The notes below the pieces were generated by a model, which was given only the letters and a program-made list of their open reading frames with translations, was not told where the DNA came from and did no database searches. A program made the translations under genes and the position numbers. DNA of 64,000 bases. Origin: CAVUCH01 sp963739995. Lineage in GTDB: Bacteria > Acidobacteriota > Vicinamibacteria > Vicinamibacterales > JAENWD01. The stretch is taken from the NCBI GenBank assembly GCA_963739995.1, contig CAVUCH010000017.1, positions 236,822 through 300,821 on the forward strand, written 5' to 3'. How positions within the stretch are numbered: position 1 is the first letter of the stretch; the number at the start of each line of letters is the position of its first letter. Shown here one piece after another: positions 54,053 to 61,967 of this stretch.

Positions 54053-54554
54053 CTTCGTTTCTTAAGGCCGTTCGGTTGCACGGGGGGGACCCTGCCTCCG
54101 AATCAGCGTGCGCGTTCGTCCCGCGGAACTTCGTGTGCGCGCAGTGTGGGGTGGAACCTCCTCGCAGGTCAAGCGATCGGGCAGCGGTCGGGCGGCAATC
54201 GCGCAGCACTGGCGCCTCGGGGCTTCAGTCTGCTGACATGCGCGTCCGCAGACTGACGGCGAGCGGGGCTCACGACGGCCGCGGCGGATGATCCTCGCGC
54301 AGGTGCCGTTCGAAAAAATCGATCAGCGCGGCGAGCCTGGCGTCGGTCGCCTTGCCCTGTTCGGCCAGCTCGATCAGGCGCGCGTCGGTCGCCTGCTCAC
54401 CACCACCTTATCGGCTGGAATTCCACGAGAACGCCTCCCTTTTCGACGCGTCCGCCATTATCGCATCGTCACTCGGCGACACGACAGAGCAAGCCATCTT
54501 CCGTGCGGCAACTGGAGCGTCGATGCCTTTCGCGCCTTGCCCGGCAAGTCTCCG
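54053..54554. other. Gap with a small decayed reading frame
   Basis: Between the oxidoreductase start and the Uma2 stop. The only coding-like piece is on the minus strand, 54270-54398: ATDARLIELAEQGKATDARL and LAALIDFFERHLREDHPPRPS, preceded by an in-frame stop. See the next entry. The rest shows nothing I can name. Confidence 0.4.
54270..54398 (-). pseudogene. Small helical reading frame without an intact start
   Basis: About 42 codons ending at 54270 encode an amphipathic helical stretch (EQATDARLIELAEQGKATDA, then RLAALIDFFERHLRED). No ATG or GTG lies in frame after the TAA that precedes it; a GTG with a GGGAGG site exists upstream in a neighbouring frame (CTCGTGGAATTC), so a single-base change may have broken a short gene. 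It could be a small protein that accompanies Uma2 genes; this is inference. Confidence 0.35.
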
Positions 54555-55112
54555 TCAGGGGAACACGTCGTCGCTGCGAAGCGCGAGGTCGGGCAGCACG
54601 AACGATGCGACCACATCACCCCGTCCGGTACGCTGAGTCAGGGCGTAGGCGTTCTCGCGCAGCGCGTACACCTCGATCGCCCGGGCGGACGGATCGACAA
54701 TCCAGTATTCGCGCACGCCATACCTGGCGAACATCTGCATCTTGCAGCCACAGTCGGTCGCCTCCGTCGACGGCGACAGGATCTCTACGCACAGATCGGG
54801 TGCGTCGCGGATCACGCGATCCAGGTCCACCAGGTGGGCCCGCTCGGCCGTGAACAGCACGACGTCCGGCTGCAGGACGTCGTACTCCGAGAACACGATA
54901 TCGATGGGCGAGCCCACCGAGAACCCGCCGTGCGTCGAAACGTGCCGGTGCAACGCCTCGGCAATCAGCTGCTGCACGACCTGGTGCCGCGGGACGGGGG
55001 CAGGTACCACGAATACCTCGCCGTCGTACAGCTCATAGCGGCGCCCATCCTCCGGGGCCCGCTCCAGATCTGCATAGCTGACGCGCGGTCGGACGATCTT
55101 CACGGCCGCCAT
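54555..55112 (-). CDS. Uma2 family endonuclease
   Basis: A 185-residue protein of the Uma2/DUF820 family with a PD-(D/E)XK nuclease fold: LERAPEDGRRYELYDGEVFVVP, HQVVQQLIAEALHRHV, YDVLQPDVVLFTAERAHLV (Asp of the motif), DLCVEILSPSTEATDCGCKMQMFARYGVREYWIVDPSAR (Glu, and a lysine within the helix). The usual acid-Glu-x-Lys set is present though spaced by a short cysteine insertion. Uma2 genes are abundant in cyanobacteria and also in acidobacteria and planctomycetes, with unknown biological role. A truncated second copy is at 52422-52582. Confidence 0.85.
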   Translation of the reverse strand: MAAVKIVRPRVSYADLERAPEDGRRYELYDGEVFVVPAPVPRHQVVQQLIAEALHRHVSTHGGFSVGSPIDIVFSEYDVLQPDVVLFTAERAHLVDLDRVIRDAPDLCVEILSPSTEATDCGCKMQMFARYGVREYWIVDPSARAIEVYALRENAYALTQRTGRGDVVASFVLPDLALRSDDVFP

Positions 55113-55694
55113 CTTACCGTCGTCTCATTCTGCAGGCGGGGTGCCAGCGCGTTTTCCTCGTGTTTTCTGCTCCGTGCACGCTGACGCGGCAGTTTCTGCC
55201 AGCCGGATCGAAGCACGCGCGAGCATTACTGAACTCCCGCGTCCGCCGCGGGAAGCGTCATTTCCGGCGGACCAAGGCGGGATGTGCCGGCAATCGGACG
55301 GTGCTCCGGTAGGAAACGTCGGGATCGCCGACGCCGTGGCGATCCGATCTGGTTGCTGCGCGGACGCCGGCGCGGCGGCGGGATCCAAGCTCCCACGCCG
55401 CAGCGCCCCGGCGGGGTCGCGAGCGCGTCGTAGATGTCTTCCGCCGTCATCCCCGTGTAGCGGTGCTCGAAAAGGCCCACTGACGGCATCTGGAGCCCCG
55501 CCGCCACCAGCAGCGCGTTGGTCGCAGAGTCGATCGCGCAGTTCCACCACAGACGCGGCCTGTCTTCGCAGCGATCGAGATGCCCCATGCAGCGCTGCTC
55601 GCCAAGCGACTGGGCCAGATCGAGGCCTCCGTGGCGGAATGCGGCCGGCGCAGTCCTACCCGGACCGCATGGTTCGCAAGGGGCGGTCGGGAGC
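55113..55694. other. Region with unrecognised coding-like sequence, probably frameshifted
   Basis: The minus strand from ATG 55588 reads MGHLDRCEDRPRLWWNCAID and SATNALLVAAGLQMPSVGLF, then FEHRYTGMTAEDIYDALATPP, with nearly every third base G or C, as expected of real coding sequence. After that, at about 55420, coding character moves to another frame (RIATASAIPTFPTGAPSDCR). I recognise no family. It could be a broken small gene downstream of the SnoaL-like gene. Confidence 0.4.
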
Positions 55695-56190
55695 CTACGG
55701 ACTTCGGCTTCCCCGCCGGCCGCGAGCCGGGGCCCGTCCACGTCCACGACTGGATCAGCCAGCCGTTGGGGCCCTTGGTCAGCGTGAACGTCATCTGCGC
55801 GGACTGGCTCATCGCGGCGCCGCCCTGCTTGAAGCTGTAGACGGCGGGGACGATGACATACGCGACGTCGCCGATCGTCTCCTTGCGCGTCGGCGCGCTG
55901 ATCGTCACCATCTGATCGGTGATGCCCTGTTTCTTGGCATAGGCGTCGAGATCGGTACTCCAGGCGGTGACCGCGTCGGCACCGTGCCAGAGATACGGCG
56001 GCACCTCGTCGACGATCGTGAGGGCCGCCGTCTTCACGTGGGTTGCCGCGGCACCGGCAACGTCCCCCTTGTTGAAGGTCTCCATGAACGTCTTGATCGG
56101 CGCCATCAGGGGATCGTTCGCCGTCTGGGCACCGGCGATGCCGCCGGCGATCAACGACACGACCAGGGTTCCAAGGCCCAACGCTCGCAT
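55695..56190 (-). CDS. Exported SnoaL/NTF2-like protein, 3' end probably frameshifted
   Basis: ATG 56190, signal peptide (LGTLVVSLIAGGIAGAQ), then the NTF2-like fold: IKTFMETFNKGDVAGAAATH, AALTIVDEVPPYLWHG, ADAVTAWSTDLDAYAKKQGI, IGDVAYVIVPAVYSFKQGG, and QMTFTLTKGPNGWLIQSWTW. Right after TWTGPGSRPAG the frame runs on for 80 residues of Arg-rich, unlikely sequence to 55447. If one C of the run at 55711-55714 is dropped, a stop follows at 55695 and the protein is 165 residues, the normal size. So the gene end is taken as 55695. Function unknown; probably a small-ligand binder. Confidence 0.65.
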
Positions 56191-56476
56191 GCGTGTCTCC
56201 TTTCGTGCGTCACCCGTCCCATAGAGACGCGTGACCGTGTTGTGGACCCGCGCATTCTACCGGATCAGCTCTTCCGGACCCCGAACGGTATGGTCATGCC
56301 AGTCGGATCTCGAGCCGTTGCGCAAATCCAGCGCGACCTGAAGGTCGGCTGCAATGGTGGCGGCCCGCAGCCGGGACGTCGGAGCCCTCGTGTTGCTCGC
56401 CCCCTCCTTGTGCTACGTTCTTCGCCGGCCGCGGCGGCTGCCGAACAGCCGATGACCGCTCCAGGACCGAGCACCC

Positions 56477-56995
56477 ATGGTGACCCTCCACACGCCACGA
56501 CTCCTGCTCCGACCGTACGAGGCCTCAGACGCGGCGCCCATGATGGAAATTCACCAGGACCCGGACGTGGCCAGGTTCCTGGTCACGGGCGGGGCGCCGA
56601 ACGGAATCACCGTCGCGTGGCGCAACATCGCCATGATGGTCGGGCACTGGCATCTGCGCGGCTACGGCCAGTGGGCGATTGTGGAGAAGGCGGACGGCCA
56701 GGTGATCGGACGCGTCGGGCTGTGGAACCCGGAGGGGTGGCCCGGCATCGAGCTCGGGTGGCTGATCCGCCGCAGCCGGTGGTGCAACGGCTTCGCGACC
56801 GAGGCGGCCGTCTCGTCGCTCGGATGGGCATGGGACCACGTCGAGACCGATCACATCATCAGCCTGATCCAGCCCGACAACGTGGCGTCAATCCGAGTGG
56901 CCGAGAAGATCGGCGAACGCTTGGAAGGCGACCACGAGATGAACGGCACGACCTTGTGCGTCTACGGTATCCGCCGGGACGGCTCCGACCGGTGA
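56477..56995 (+). CDS. GNAT family N-acetyltransferase (RimJ/RimL type)
   Basis: A 172-residue acetyltransferase: LHTPRLLLRPYEASDAAPMMEIHQDPDV at the start, QWAIVEKADGQVIGRVGLWNPEG (beta strands), then the acetyl-CoA loop RSRWCNGFATEAAVSSLGWAW and HIISLIQPDNVASIRVAEKIG. This is the RimJ/RimL branch, which acetylates amino-terminal or side-chain amines, including ribosomal protein ends, antibiotics and small metabolites. The acetyl-CoA loop lacks the usual double glycine but keeps the Gly-x-Ala. It is alone on the plus strand. Confidence 0.9.
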   Translation: MVTLHTPRLLLRPYEASDAAPMMEIHQDPDVARFLVTGGAPNGITVAWRNIAMMVGHWHLRGYGQWAIVEKADGQVIGRVGLWNPEGWPGIELGWLIRRSRWCNGFATEAAVSSLGWAWDHVETDHIISLIQPDNVASIRVAEKIGERLEGDHEMNGTTLCVYGIRRDGSDR

Positions 56996-57031
56996 TGCAC
57001 TCGCCGTCCGCCGGCTACCGTCCGTGAAAAT

Positions 57032-57829
57032 TCAATGCCCTTCGAGGAACCGCTTCTCGATGAAGAACCTGTGCGTGGCGAGTGCCGCGTACCCCATGCG
57101 CTCGTACACCGGCCGCCCTGCATCGGTGGCGTGGAGCACGGTCGGGCACTCGCCGTGGGTCCTGGCGGAGAGCGCCAGCGCATGGCGCATGGCGGCGGCG
57201 GCGAAGCCGCGGCGCTGGAAACCTGGATCGGTGGCTACCAGCGCGACGTAGCGGTGGCCGTCGACCATCATCACGGTCGCACAGGACACCGGCTTCCCCT
57301 CCACGCTGCCGAGCACGGCCACATGATCGGCCCAGAACGACCGTCGTCCGAAAGGGTCATCAGCGGTGAGGAGGTCCATCCCGTACGCGGCGGAGTTCAC
57401 CTCGAGCAGCGCGTGGCACCCCGCGTCATCCTGCGGCACGGCGAGCGACAAGCCCTCCGGCGTGCCGGCGGCGGCCACTCCTTCAGCGCGCATGCCGGTC
57501 GCCGTCATGAAGCGGGCGAGCCCGCACTCGTCGAGGACCGCGGCAGCATCGGTGCCTGGGTCGAGGCTGTCCTCGGTGACAACCAGCATCCATGGCACGC
57601 CCGCGCCGGATGCCCATGCGCACGCATCCTTGCCGTGGACGGCGAGCGACGCCGCAGAGACCCGCGGGGCCCTGACGAAGGCGAGGTTGAAGAAGGCGAT
57701 CGGCAGGCCGGCGAAGACGTACTCGATGCCGTCGCCGCTGCCGAGGCGCCGCGGCCGGCAGGACGCCGCCATCAGCTTCCATGCGTCCACGAACTGCCCG
57801 AGGCTGAACTCAACGTCAGTGATGATCAT
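57032..57829 (-). CDS. GNAT family N-acetyltransferase (two-domain)
   Basis: A 265-residue protein from ATG 57829 (MIITDVEFSLGQFVDAW), chosen because GAGGGA lies before it. The C-terminal half has the acetyltransferase core: CHALLEVNSAAYGMDLL, GKPVSCATVMMVDGHRYVALVATDPGFQRRGFAAAAMRHAL (acetyl-CoA loop RRGFA), and VLHATDAGRPVYERMGYAA. The first 130 residues look like a second, degenerate GNAT-like domain (GIEYVFAGLPIAFFNLAFV). The substrate is unknown. It ends 37 bases from the end of the convergent GNAT gene. Confidence 0.85.
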   Translation of the reverse strand: MIITDVEFSLGQFVDAWKLMAASCRPRRLGSGDGIEYVFAGLPIAFFNLAFVRAPRVSAASLAVHGKDACAWASGAGVPWMLVVTEDSLDPGTDAAAVLDECGLARFMTATGMRAEGVAAAGTPEGLSLAVPQDDAGCHALLEVNSAAYGMDLLTADDPFGRRSFWADHVAVLGSVEGKPVSCATVMMVDGHRYVALVATDPGFQRRGFAAAAMRHALALSARTHGECPTVLHATDAGRPVYERMGYAALATHRFFIEKRFLEGH

Positions 57830-58092
57830 CGAATCCCTCACGGACCGGCCGTCAGTGCCCGCCCGAAGGAGGTCGGGCCGGGGTGCGACGGGACACACCG
57901 CGTCACACGAACCTGACGCGCGAACCAGCGGGCGTGATGATGCGGGTCGCGGCGGATTATACCCCTGCCGCGCCGCCGAGGGAGTCGTCCGGAATCTGGG
58001 TGCGAACCAGATCCAGCGGGGGCTCGCTCGTGGTACGCGCCGATCGGAAGACGCACGTCACCATTACACGACGTTCCGTGACGTCTTTCCCG

Positions 58093-58599
58093 TCAGCTCT
58101 GGCCCTGCGGGCTCGCGTCGCCGTCGAACTCTCTGCGCTCCGTATCCTGGTCGCGTCCGACACGCCCAACGGCGATTCTGGCCGAAGCGTAGCTCTCGGG
58201 GCGCACCGGGGCCGCGGCCATGCCGCGCATCATCGCCAGCTGGCCGACATGTGTCAGCGCATCGGCGATCGGCCCCTGGAAGATCACCTCGATAGGCAGC
58301 GGCTCGCTGACGCCCGCGGCGAGGGCGGTATCGAGCGCCGCGAGGGCACGGAAGAACCGGTCGACAGCGGCACCCCAGGAGGGCTGCGGAACCGCTTCCC
58401 ACCGGCGCTCCCCGTGCGCCATCCGCGCGCCCCACTCCATCAAGTCGCCCATGTGCGCGACGATGGCCAGTGCCGGCCGGCACTGGGGGGCCGGGCGGAA
58501 CGCCTCGAAGCCGGGCGGCGGATCGCGGAGCGCCTTCTCGGCCCGGTAGGCCAGCGTCGCGAGGGTGTGGCGCAGCAAGCCTGCTGGTGGTGACGGCAT
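58093..58599 (-). CDS. DinB-like family protein
   Basis: A 168-residue four-helix protein: GLLRHTLATLAYRAEKALRDP, PALAIVAHMGDLMEWGARMAHG (first metal histidine), FFRALAALDTALAAG, and IADALTHVGQLAMMRGMAAAPV (second histidine). The third histidine of the usual DinB triad is less clear. DinB/YfiT-like proteins bind a divalent metal and act in thiol-linked detoxification or unknown reactions. It lies 99 bases from the M20 gene end, in the same direction. Confidence 0.82.
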   Translation of the reverse strand: MPSPPAGLLRHTLATLAYRAEKALRDPPPGFEAFRPAPQCRPALAIVAHMGDLMEWGARMAHGERRWEAVPQPSWGAAVDRFFRALAALDTALAAGVSEPLPIEVIFQGPIADALTHVGQLAMMRGMAAAPVRPESYASARIAVGRVGRDQDTERREFDGDASPQGQS

Positions 58600-58698
58600 G
58601 CTCAGATAGTAAAGCCTGGGCGCCTGCCGCGGCGAGCTGCAGGCGAAGGTCGACGCCGCGGCCGGTGTCTTGGCTCCCGATATCGTCGGGGAATGCCC

Positions 58699-60033
58699 TC
58701 ACGACAATGGCAGACGATCCATGCGCAGCACGGTCTCGAGCAGGACATTCGCGCCGTTTGCGCAGTCGGCCCACCGGGTCAGCTCTTTCGGCGAATGGCT
58801 GATGCCGTCCACGCTCGGAACGAAGATCATCCCCATCGGCCCGAGCTTTGCCATCACCTGCGCGTCGTGCCCTGCACCGCTCGGCAGGCGCATCGTCTTC
58901 AGGCCCAGGCTGGCGGCGGCGGCTTCGATCTGCGACTGGATCTGCGGCGTCGCGATCGCAGCCTCGTCGTGTTCGAACAGCTTCATCGAGATCTCGGTCT
59001 GTGTCTCCCTCGCGATGGCCTGGGCGCGTTCCTCAATCTGCCTGCCGAGTCGCGCAATCTTCTCGGCCGACAGGTCGCGCAACTCGATCGAGTGCCTGAC
59101 CAGGCCGGGCACCACATTCCGCGCGTTCGGGGACACTTCGAGCCGCCCGACGGTTCCGACCTGCCGCCCGGGTTCGCGCGTGACGATCTCCTGCACGGCC
59201 TCGATCAGCCTGGCTGCCGCGAGCAGCGCGTTGCGGCGCTCGGGCATCGGCGTCGTCCCGGCATGGTTCGCAAAGCCGCGGATCTCGACCTCGTACTCGT
59301 CGATGCTGACGATGCCCTCCACCACGCCTACAGGGACGGCGGCTTTCTCCAGGGTTCCGCTCTGCTCGATGTGCAGCTCCAGGTAGCAGTGGAACGACCC
59401 CGGCGCGATCCGGCTGTCCGCCAGCCGTATCGGGTCCCCTCCAAGCTTGCGAAGGCCATCGGCCATACGAACGCCGCCATACGCACGCTCGAGATCGTCC
59501 GGCTTGATGTCGCCGACGGTCGCACGGCTGCCCACCGTGCCGCCTTCCTCGTTCGACCAGATGACGATCTCGAGCGGACGCCGCGTCGTGACGCCACGAT
59601 CCCTGAACGTGCGCACGATTTCGATGGCGGAGAGGGAGCCGAGGTCACCGTCGAAGTTGCCGCCGCCGGGCACCGAATCGATGTGCGAGCCGAACAGGAT
59701 CGGCTTCAGCGAGCCGTCGCTTCCGTCGCGGCGCCCGAAGATGTTGCCAGCCGCGTCGATGCGCGGATCGAGTCCCGCGGATCGCATCAGCTCCATGGCG
59801 TAATGCCGGCCGGCGACATCGGCATCGGAGTACGCGACGCGGCTGACGCCGTCGGCAAACGTGCCTCCCGCGGGCCGGCCATGGACGCTCAGCTCCTCGA
59901 GGCTCTGCTGAAGACGCGCGGCATCGATACGCACGGCGGCGCCGGCACTCTGTCCGGACGACGCTCGTGAGACGGCGGAGGTGCCGAGCGCGGCAGCCGC
60001 GGCGACAAGGAGTTCGCGACGCGTGATGGTCAT
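58699..60033 (-). CDS. Tat-exported M20 family hydrolase (N-carbamoyl-amino-acid hydrolase / allantoate amidohydrolase type)
   Basis: A 444-residue zinc hydrolase with a Tat signal (ITRRELLVAAAAALGTSAVS). Metal and catalytic residues follow the amidase/hydantoinase branch: ILFGSHIDSVPGGGNFDGDLG (His, Asp), WSNEEGG (Glu pair), LELHIEQSGTLE (His), and SGAGHDAQVMAKLGPMGMIFVP (His). The dimerisation segment GFANHAGTTPMPERRNALLAAARLIE is also present. Relatives split carbamoyl or ureido groups from amino acids or allantoate. With a Tat signal it works in the periplasm. No purine or hydantoin genes lie close, so the substrate is open. Confidence 0.9.
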   Translation of the reverse strand: MTITRRELLVAAAAALGTSAVSRASSGQSAGAAVRIDAARLQQSLEELSVHGRPAGGTFADGVSRVAYSDADVAGRHYAMELMRSAGLDPRIDAAGNIFGRRDGSDGSLKPILFGSHIDSVPGGGNFDGDLGSLSAIEIVRTFRDRGVTTRRPLEIVIWSNEEGGTVGSRATVGDIKPDDLERAYGGVRMADGLRKLGGDPIRLADSRIAPGSFHCYLELHIEQSGTLEKAAVPVGVVEGIVSIDEYEVEIRGFANHAGTTPMPERRNALLAAARLIEAVQEIVTREPGRQVGTVGRLEVSPNARNVVPGLVRHSIELRDLSAEKIARLGRQIEERAQAIARETQTEISMKLFEHDEAAIATPQIQSQIEAAAASLGLKTMRLPSGAGHDAQVMAKLGPMGMIFVPSVDGISHSPKELTRWADCANGANVLLETVLRMDRLPLS

Positions 60034-60135
60034 GGGGCGGATTATACGCGCCGCGCACGACGCGTCGTCGGGCGCATGGCCAGGCCGTGTGCACGGTATT
60101 GTCGCGGCCGCCGCTGTCGGGTGGCCTTGCGGCGA

Positions 60136-60537
60136 TCAGACGGCCGCGGCACAAGCGCCGATCAAGGCGACGAGCACGGCTCCGGTGATGCCGAGAACAA
60201 TCAGGGTGTTCCGCAGCGCCCGGCCGCGGACCTGTTCGATGTCGTCGATGTCGCCGACCGCGATGGTCACCTTGTCGCCGCGCCTGGGCTCCTCGAGCAG
60301 CGACACGGTGATGGCATCCGCCGTGACGTCAAGCAGGACGGCCTTCAACTCCTTCCCGTCGGTCTGTTCGATCCGGACCACGGAGTTGAGCGGAATCTTC
60401 CGAATCCGTTCCGTCACTTTCTGCCGGTGCTTCGCGCTCGTCGCCTCATCCTGGTGTGCGCCAAGCGAGGCCTCGTTGACGCCGGTGATTGCGGTCAGCA
60501 CCGCGAACACGAGCAGCACGGCCGTCGCCCGTCTCAT
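60136..60537 (-). CDS. Small membrane protein coupled to the radical SAM gene
   Basis: A 133-residue protein whose ATG (60537) overlaps the stop of the radical SAM gene (ATGA). It has an N-terminal signal or anchor (AVLLVFAVLTAITGVNEA), a small beta-rich centre (KIPLNSVVRIEQTDGKELKAVLLDVTADAITVSLLEEPRRGDKVTIAVGDIDDIEQVRG) of the Sm/SH3-like kind, and a C-terminal helix (LIVLGITGAVLVALIGACAAA). Similar proteins occur scattered in Acidobacteria without known function. The tight coupling suggests it helps or anchors the enzyme complex of this operon. Confidence 0.75.
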   Translation of the reverse strand: MRRATAVLLVFAVLTAITGVNEASLGAHQDEATSAKHRQKVTERIRKIPLNSVVRIEQTDGKELKAVLLDVTADAITVSLLEEPRRGDKVTIAVGDIDDIEQVRGRALRNTLIVLGITGAVLVALIGACAAAV

Positions 60538-61967
60538 GAGGTCCTCCCCTCGAGCCCGAGCTCCACCCCGGCACGGAGCGGCACGAGGCGCGTGCGCTCC
60601 AGATCGTCGCGGTAGAACAGATTGTAGGTGTCGAACGGAATGAGCCGCCCGTCGGGGTGCACGATGTGCACGCACGTCTTCTTCACCGACCGCACGTCGA
60701 AGGAATACGCGTCGATGAACTGCATGATGATGACGCGGAAGATGTTCTGGTACCCGAGCTGCGCGGGGACGTCGAGGTGCGGCAGGCAGCAGAGCAGATC
60801 GCGAAGGCGGCCGGCGCCCGACTTCGGCGAGTGGTTGGTCGCAAACAGGCGGAACACGCCGTCCCGCACGGCCTCGTCCTGCTCGTAGACGATAGTATTG
60901 CGTCCGCCCTCGATGAGCGTTTTCGGATCGATGAGGCCGGTCAGCGGCACGACCTTGCCGTCACACTTCAGCGCATAGGCCATCGCGAGGCTGTCTGGAT
61001 GGCACGGCACGGGCAGCACGTCCTCCGGCCGGAAGACGGCCGTCTGCTCCAGGATCCTGCGGCGAACCTCACTGAGCGTCAGCCGGTCGGTCGCCGGGTC
61101 GAACGCCTCGAGCCGGCCGGCCGCCTGGATCGGCTGCAGCGCCACGCCGCGCACGCACGGCTGCTCCAGGGCGAAATCGATGATCCGTCCGACCTCGCCG
61201 TCGTTCAGGCCTTTCTTCAACGTGACGACCAGCGTCGTCGATACGCCGAGTGCGTTCAGGCGATCGAGGGCGCGCCGGTGCACGTCACGCAGATCCGCGC
61301 CTCGCAGCTCCAGGAGGGCCTGGCGCTCGAACGAGTCGAACTGCAGGTACACCTCGAAGTCGGGCATGTACTCGGCGAGCCGCTTCGCGAACGCCTCATC
61401 GGTCGCGATGCGAATGCCGTTCGTGTTCACCATCAGGTGCCGGATGGGCGCGGCCTTTGCCCGATCGAGGATGGCGAAGAAGTCCGGGTGGATCGTCGGC
61501 TCGCCGCCGGAGATCTGCACGACGTCGGGTTCGCCTTCGTTCCGCACGACCGCATCGATCAGCCGCTGGATGTGATCGAGGCTCCGATACTGCTGCCGCG
61601 ACGGCCCGCTGGCCGCGTAGCAGATCGGGCATTGCAGATTGCAGTGGTCGGTGACCTCGATGAGCGACAGGCACGAATGCTGCTGGTGATCCGCGCAGAG
61701 CCCGCAGTCGTACGGGCAGCCCCATCGGACGGGTGTATTGAAGCGGAGCGGCATCTCCGGCGGCTTGATGAACACCTCCCGGCACCGGCGGTAGTACTCG
61801 ACGTCGTCGGCCAGCAGCACCCGCTGCTCGCCGTGGACCGGACAGCGCTTGAGCATGTACACGCAACCGGCCTGGAAGACGATCTTGCCCTCGACCTTGC
61901 GATAGCAGGTCGAGCAGATCGACACGGCGACGTCGTAGAACAGGTAGGGGCGGACGCGCTCACCCAC
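60534..61967 (-). CDS. Radical SAM protein with tetraether-lipid-synthase-like cysteine layout
   Basis: A 477-residue enzyme from GTG 61967 (GAGG six bases upstream); the TTG at 62015 gives a less likely longer form. Cysteine motifs in order: CSTCYRK (18-21) with RCPVHG (42), a rubredoxin-like metal knuckle; GCPYDCGLCADH (84-91), an extra cluster site; and the radical SAM motif CNLQCPIC (109-116). Then GGEPTIHPDF, VNTNGIRI, and a long C-terminal region with EQPCVRGVALQPIQAAGR and PCHPDSLAMAYALKCDGKVVPL. This order matches the archaeal tetraether lipid synthase (Tes) family and bacterial relatives, which join lipid chain ends by radical carbon-carbon bonds. The gene overlaps the Lgt-like gene by eight bases. 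Other radical lipid or cofactor reactions remain possible. Confidence 0.82.
   Translation of the reverse strand: MGERVRPYLFYDVAVSICSTCYRKVEGKIVFQAGCVYMLKRCPVHGEQRVLLADDVEYYRRCREVFIKPPEMPLRFNTPVRWGCPYDCGLCADHQQHSCLSLIEVTDHCNLQCPICYAASGPSRQQYRSLDHIQRLIDAVVRNEGEPDVVQISGGEPTIHPDFFAILDRAKAAPIRHLMVNTNGIRIATDEAFAKRLAEYMPDFEVYLQFDSFERQALLELRGADLRDVHRRALDRLNALGVSTTLVVTLKKGLNDGEVGRIIDFALEQPCVRGVALQPIQAAGRLEAFDPATDRLTLSEVRRRILEQTAVFRPEDVLPVPCHPDSLAMAYALKCDGKVVPLTGLIDPKTLIEGGRNTIVYEQDEAVRDGVFRLFATNHSPKSGAGRLRDLLCCLPHLDVPAQLGYQNIFRVIIMQFIDAYSFDVRSVKKTCVHIVHPDGRLIPFDTYNLFYRDDLERTRLVPLRAGVELGLEGRTS

Noticed and set aside
55141..57027. 628-codon plus-strand frame
   Set aside because: It runs across several unrelated segments, including the true acetyltransferase gene in another frame, and has no recognisable domain.
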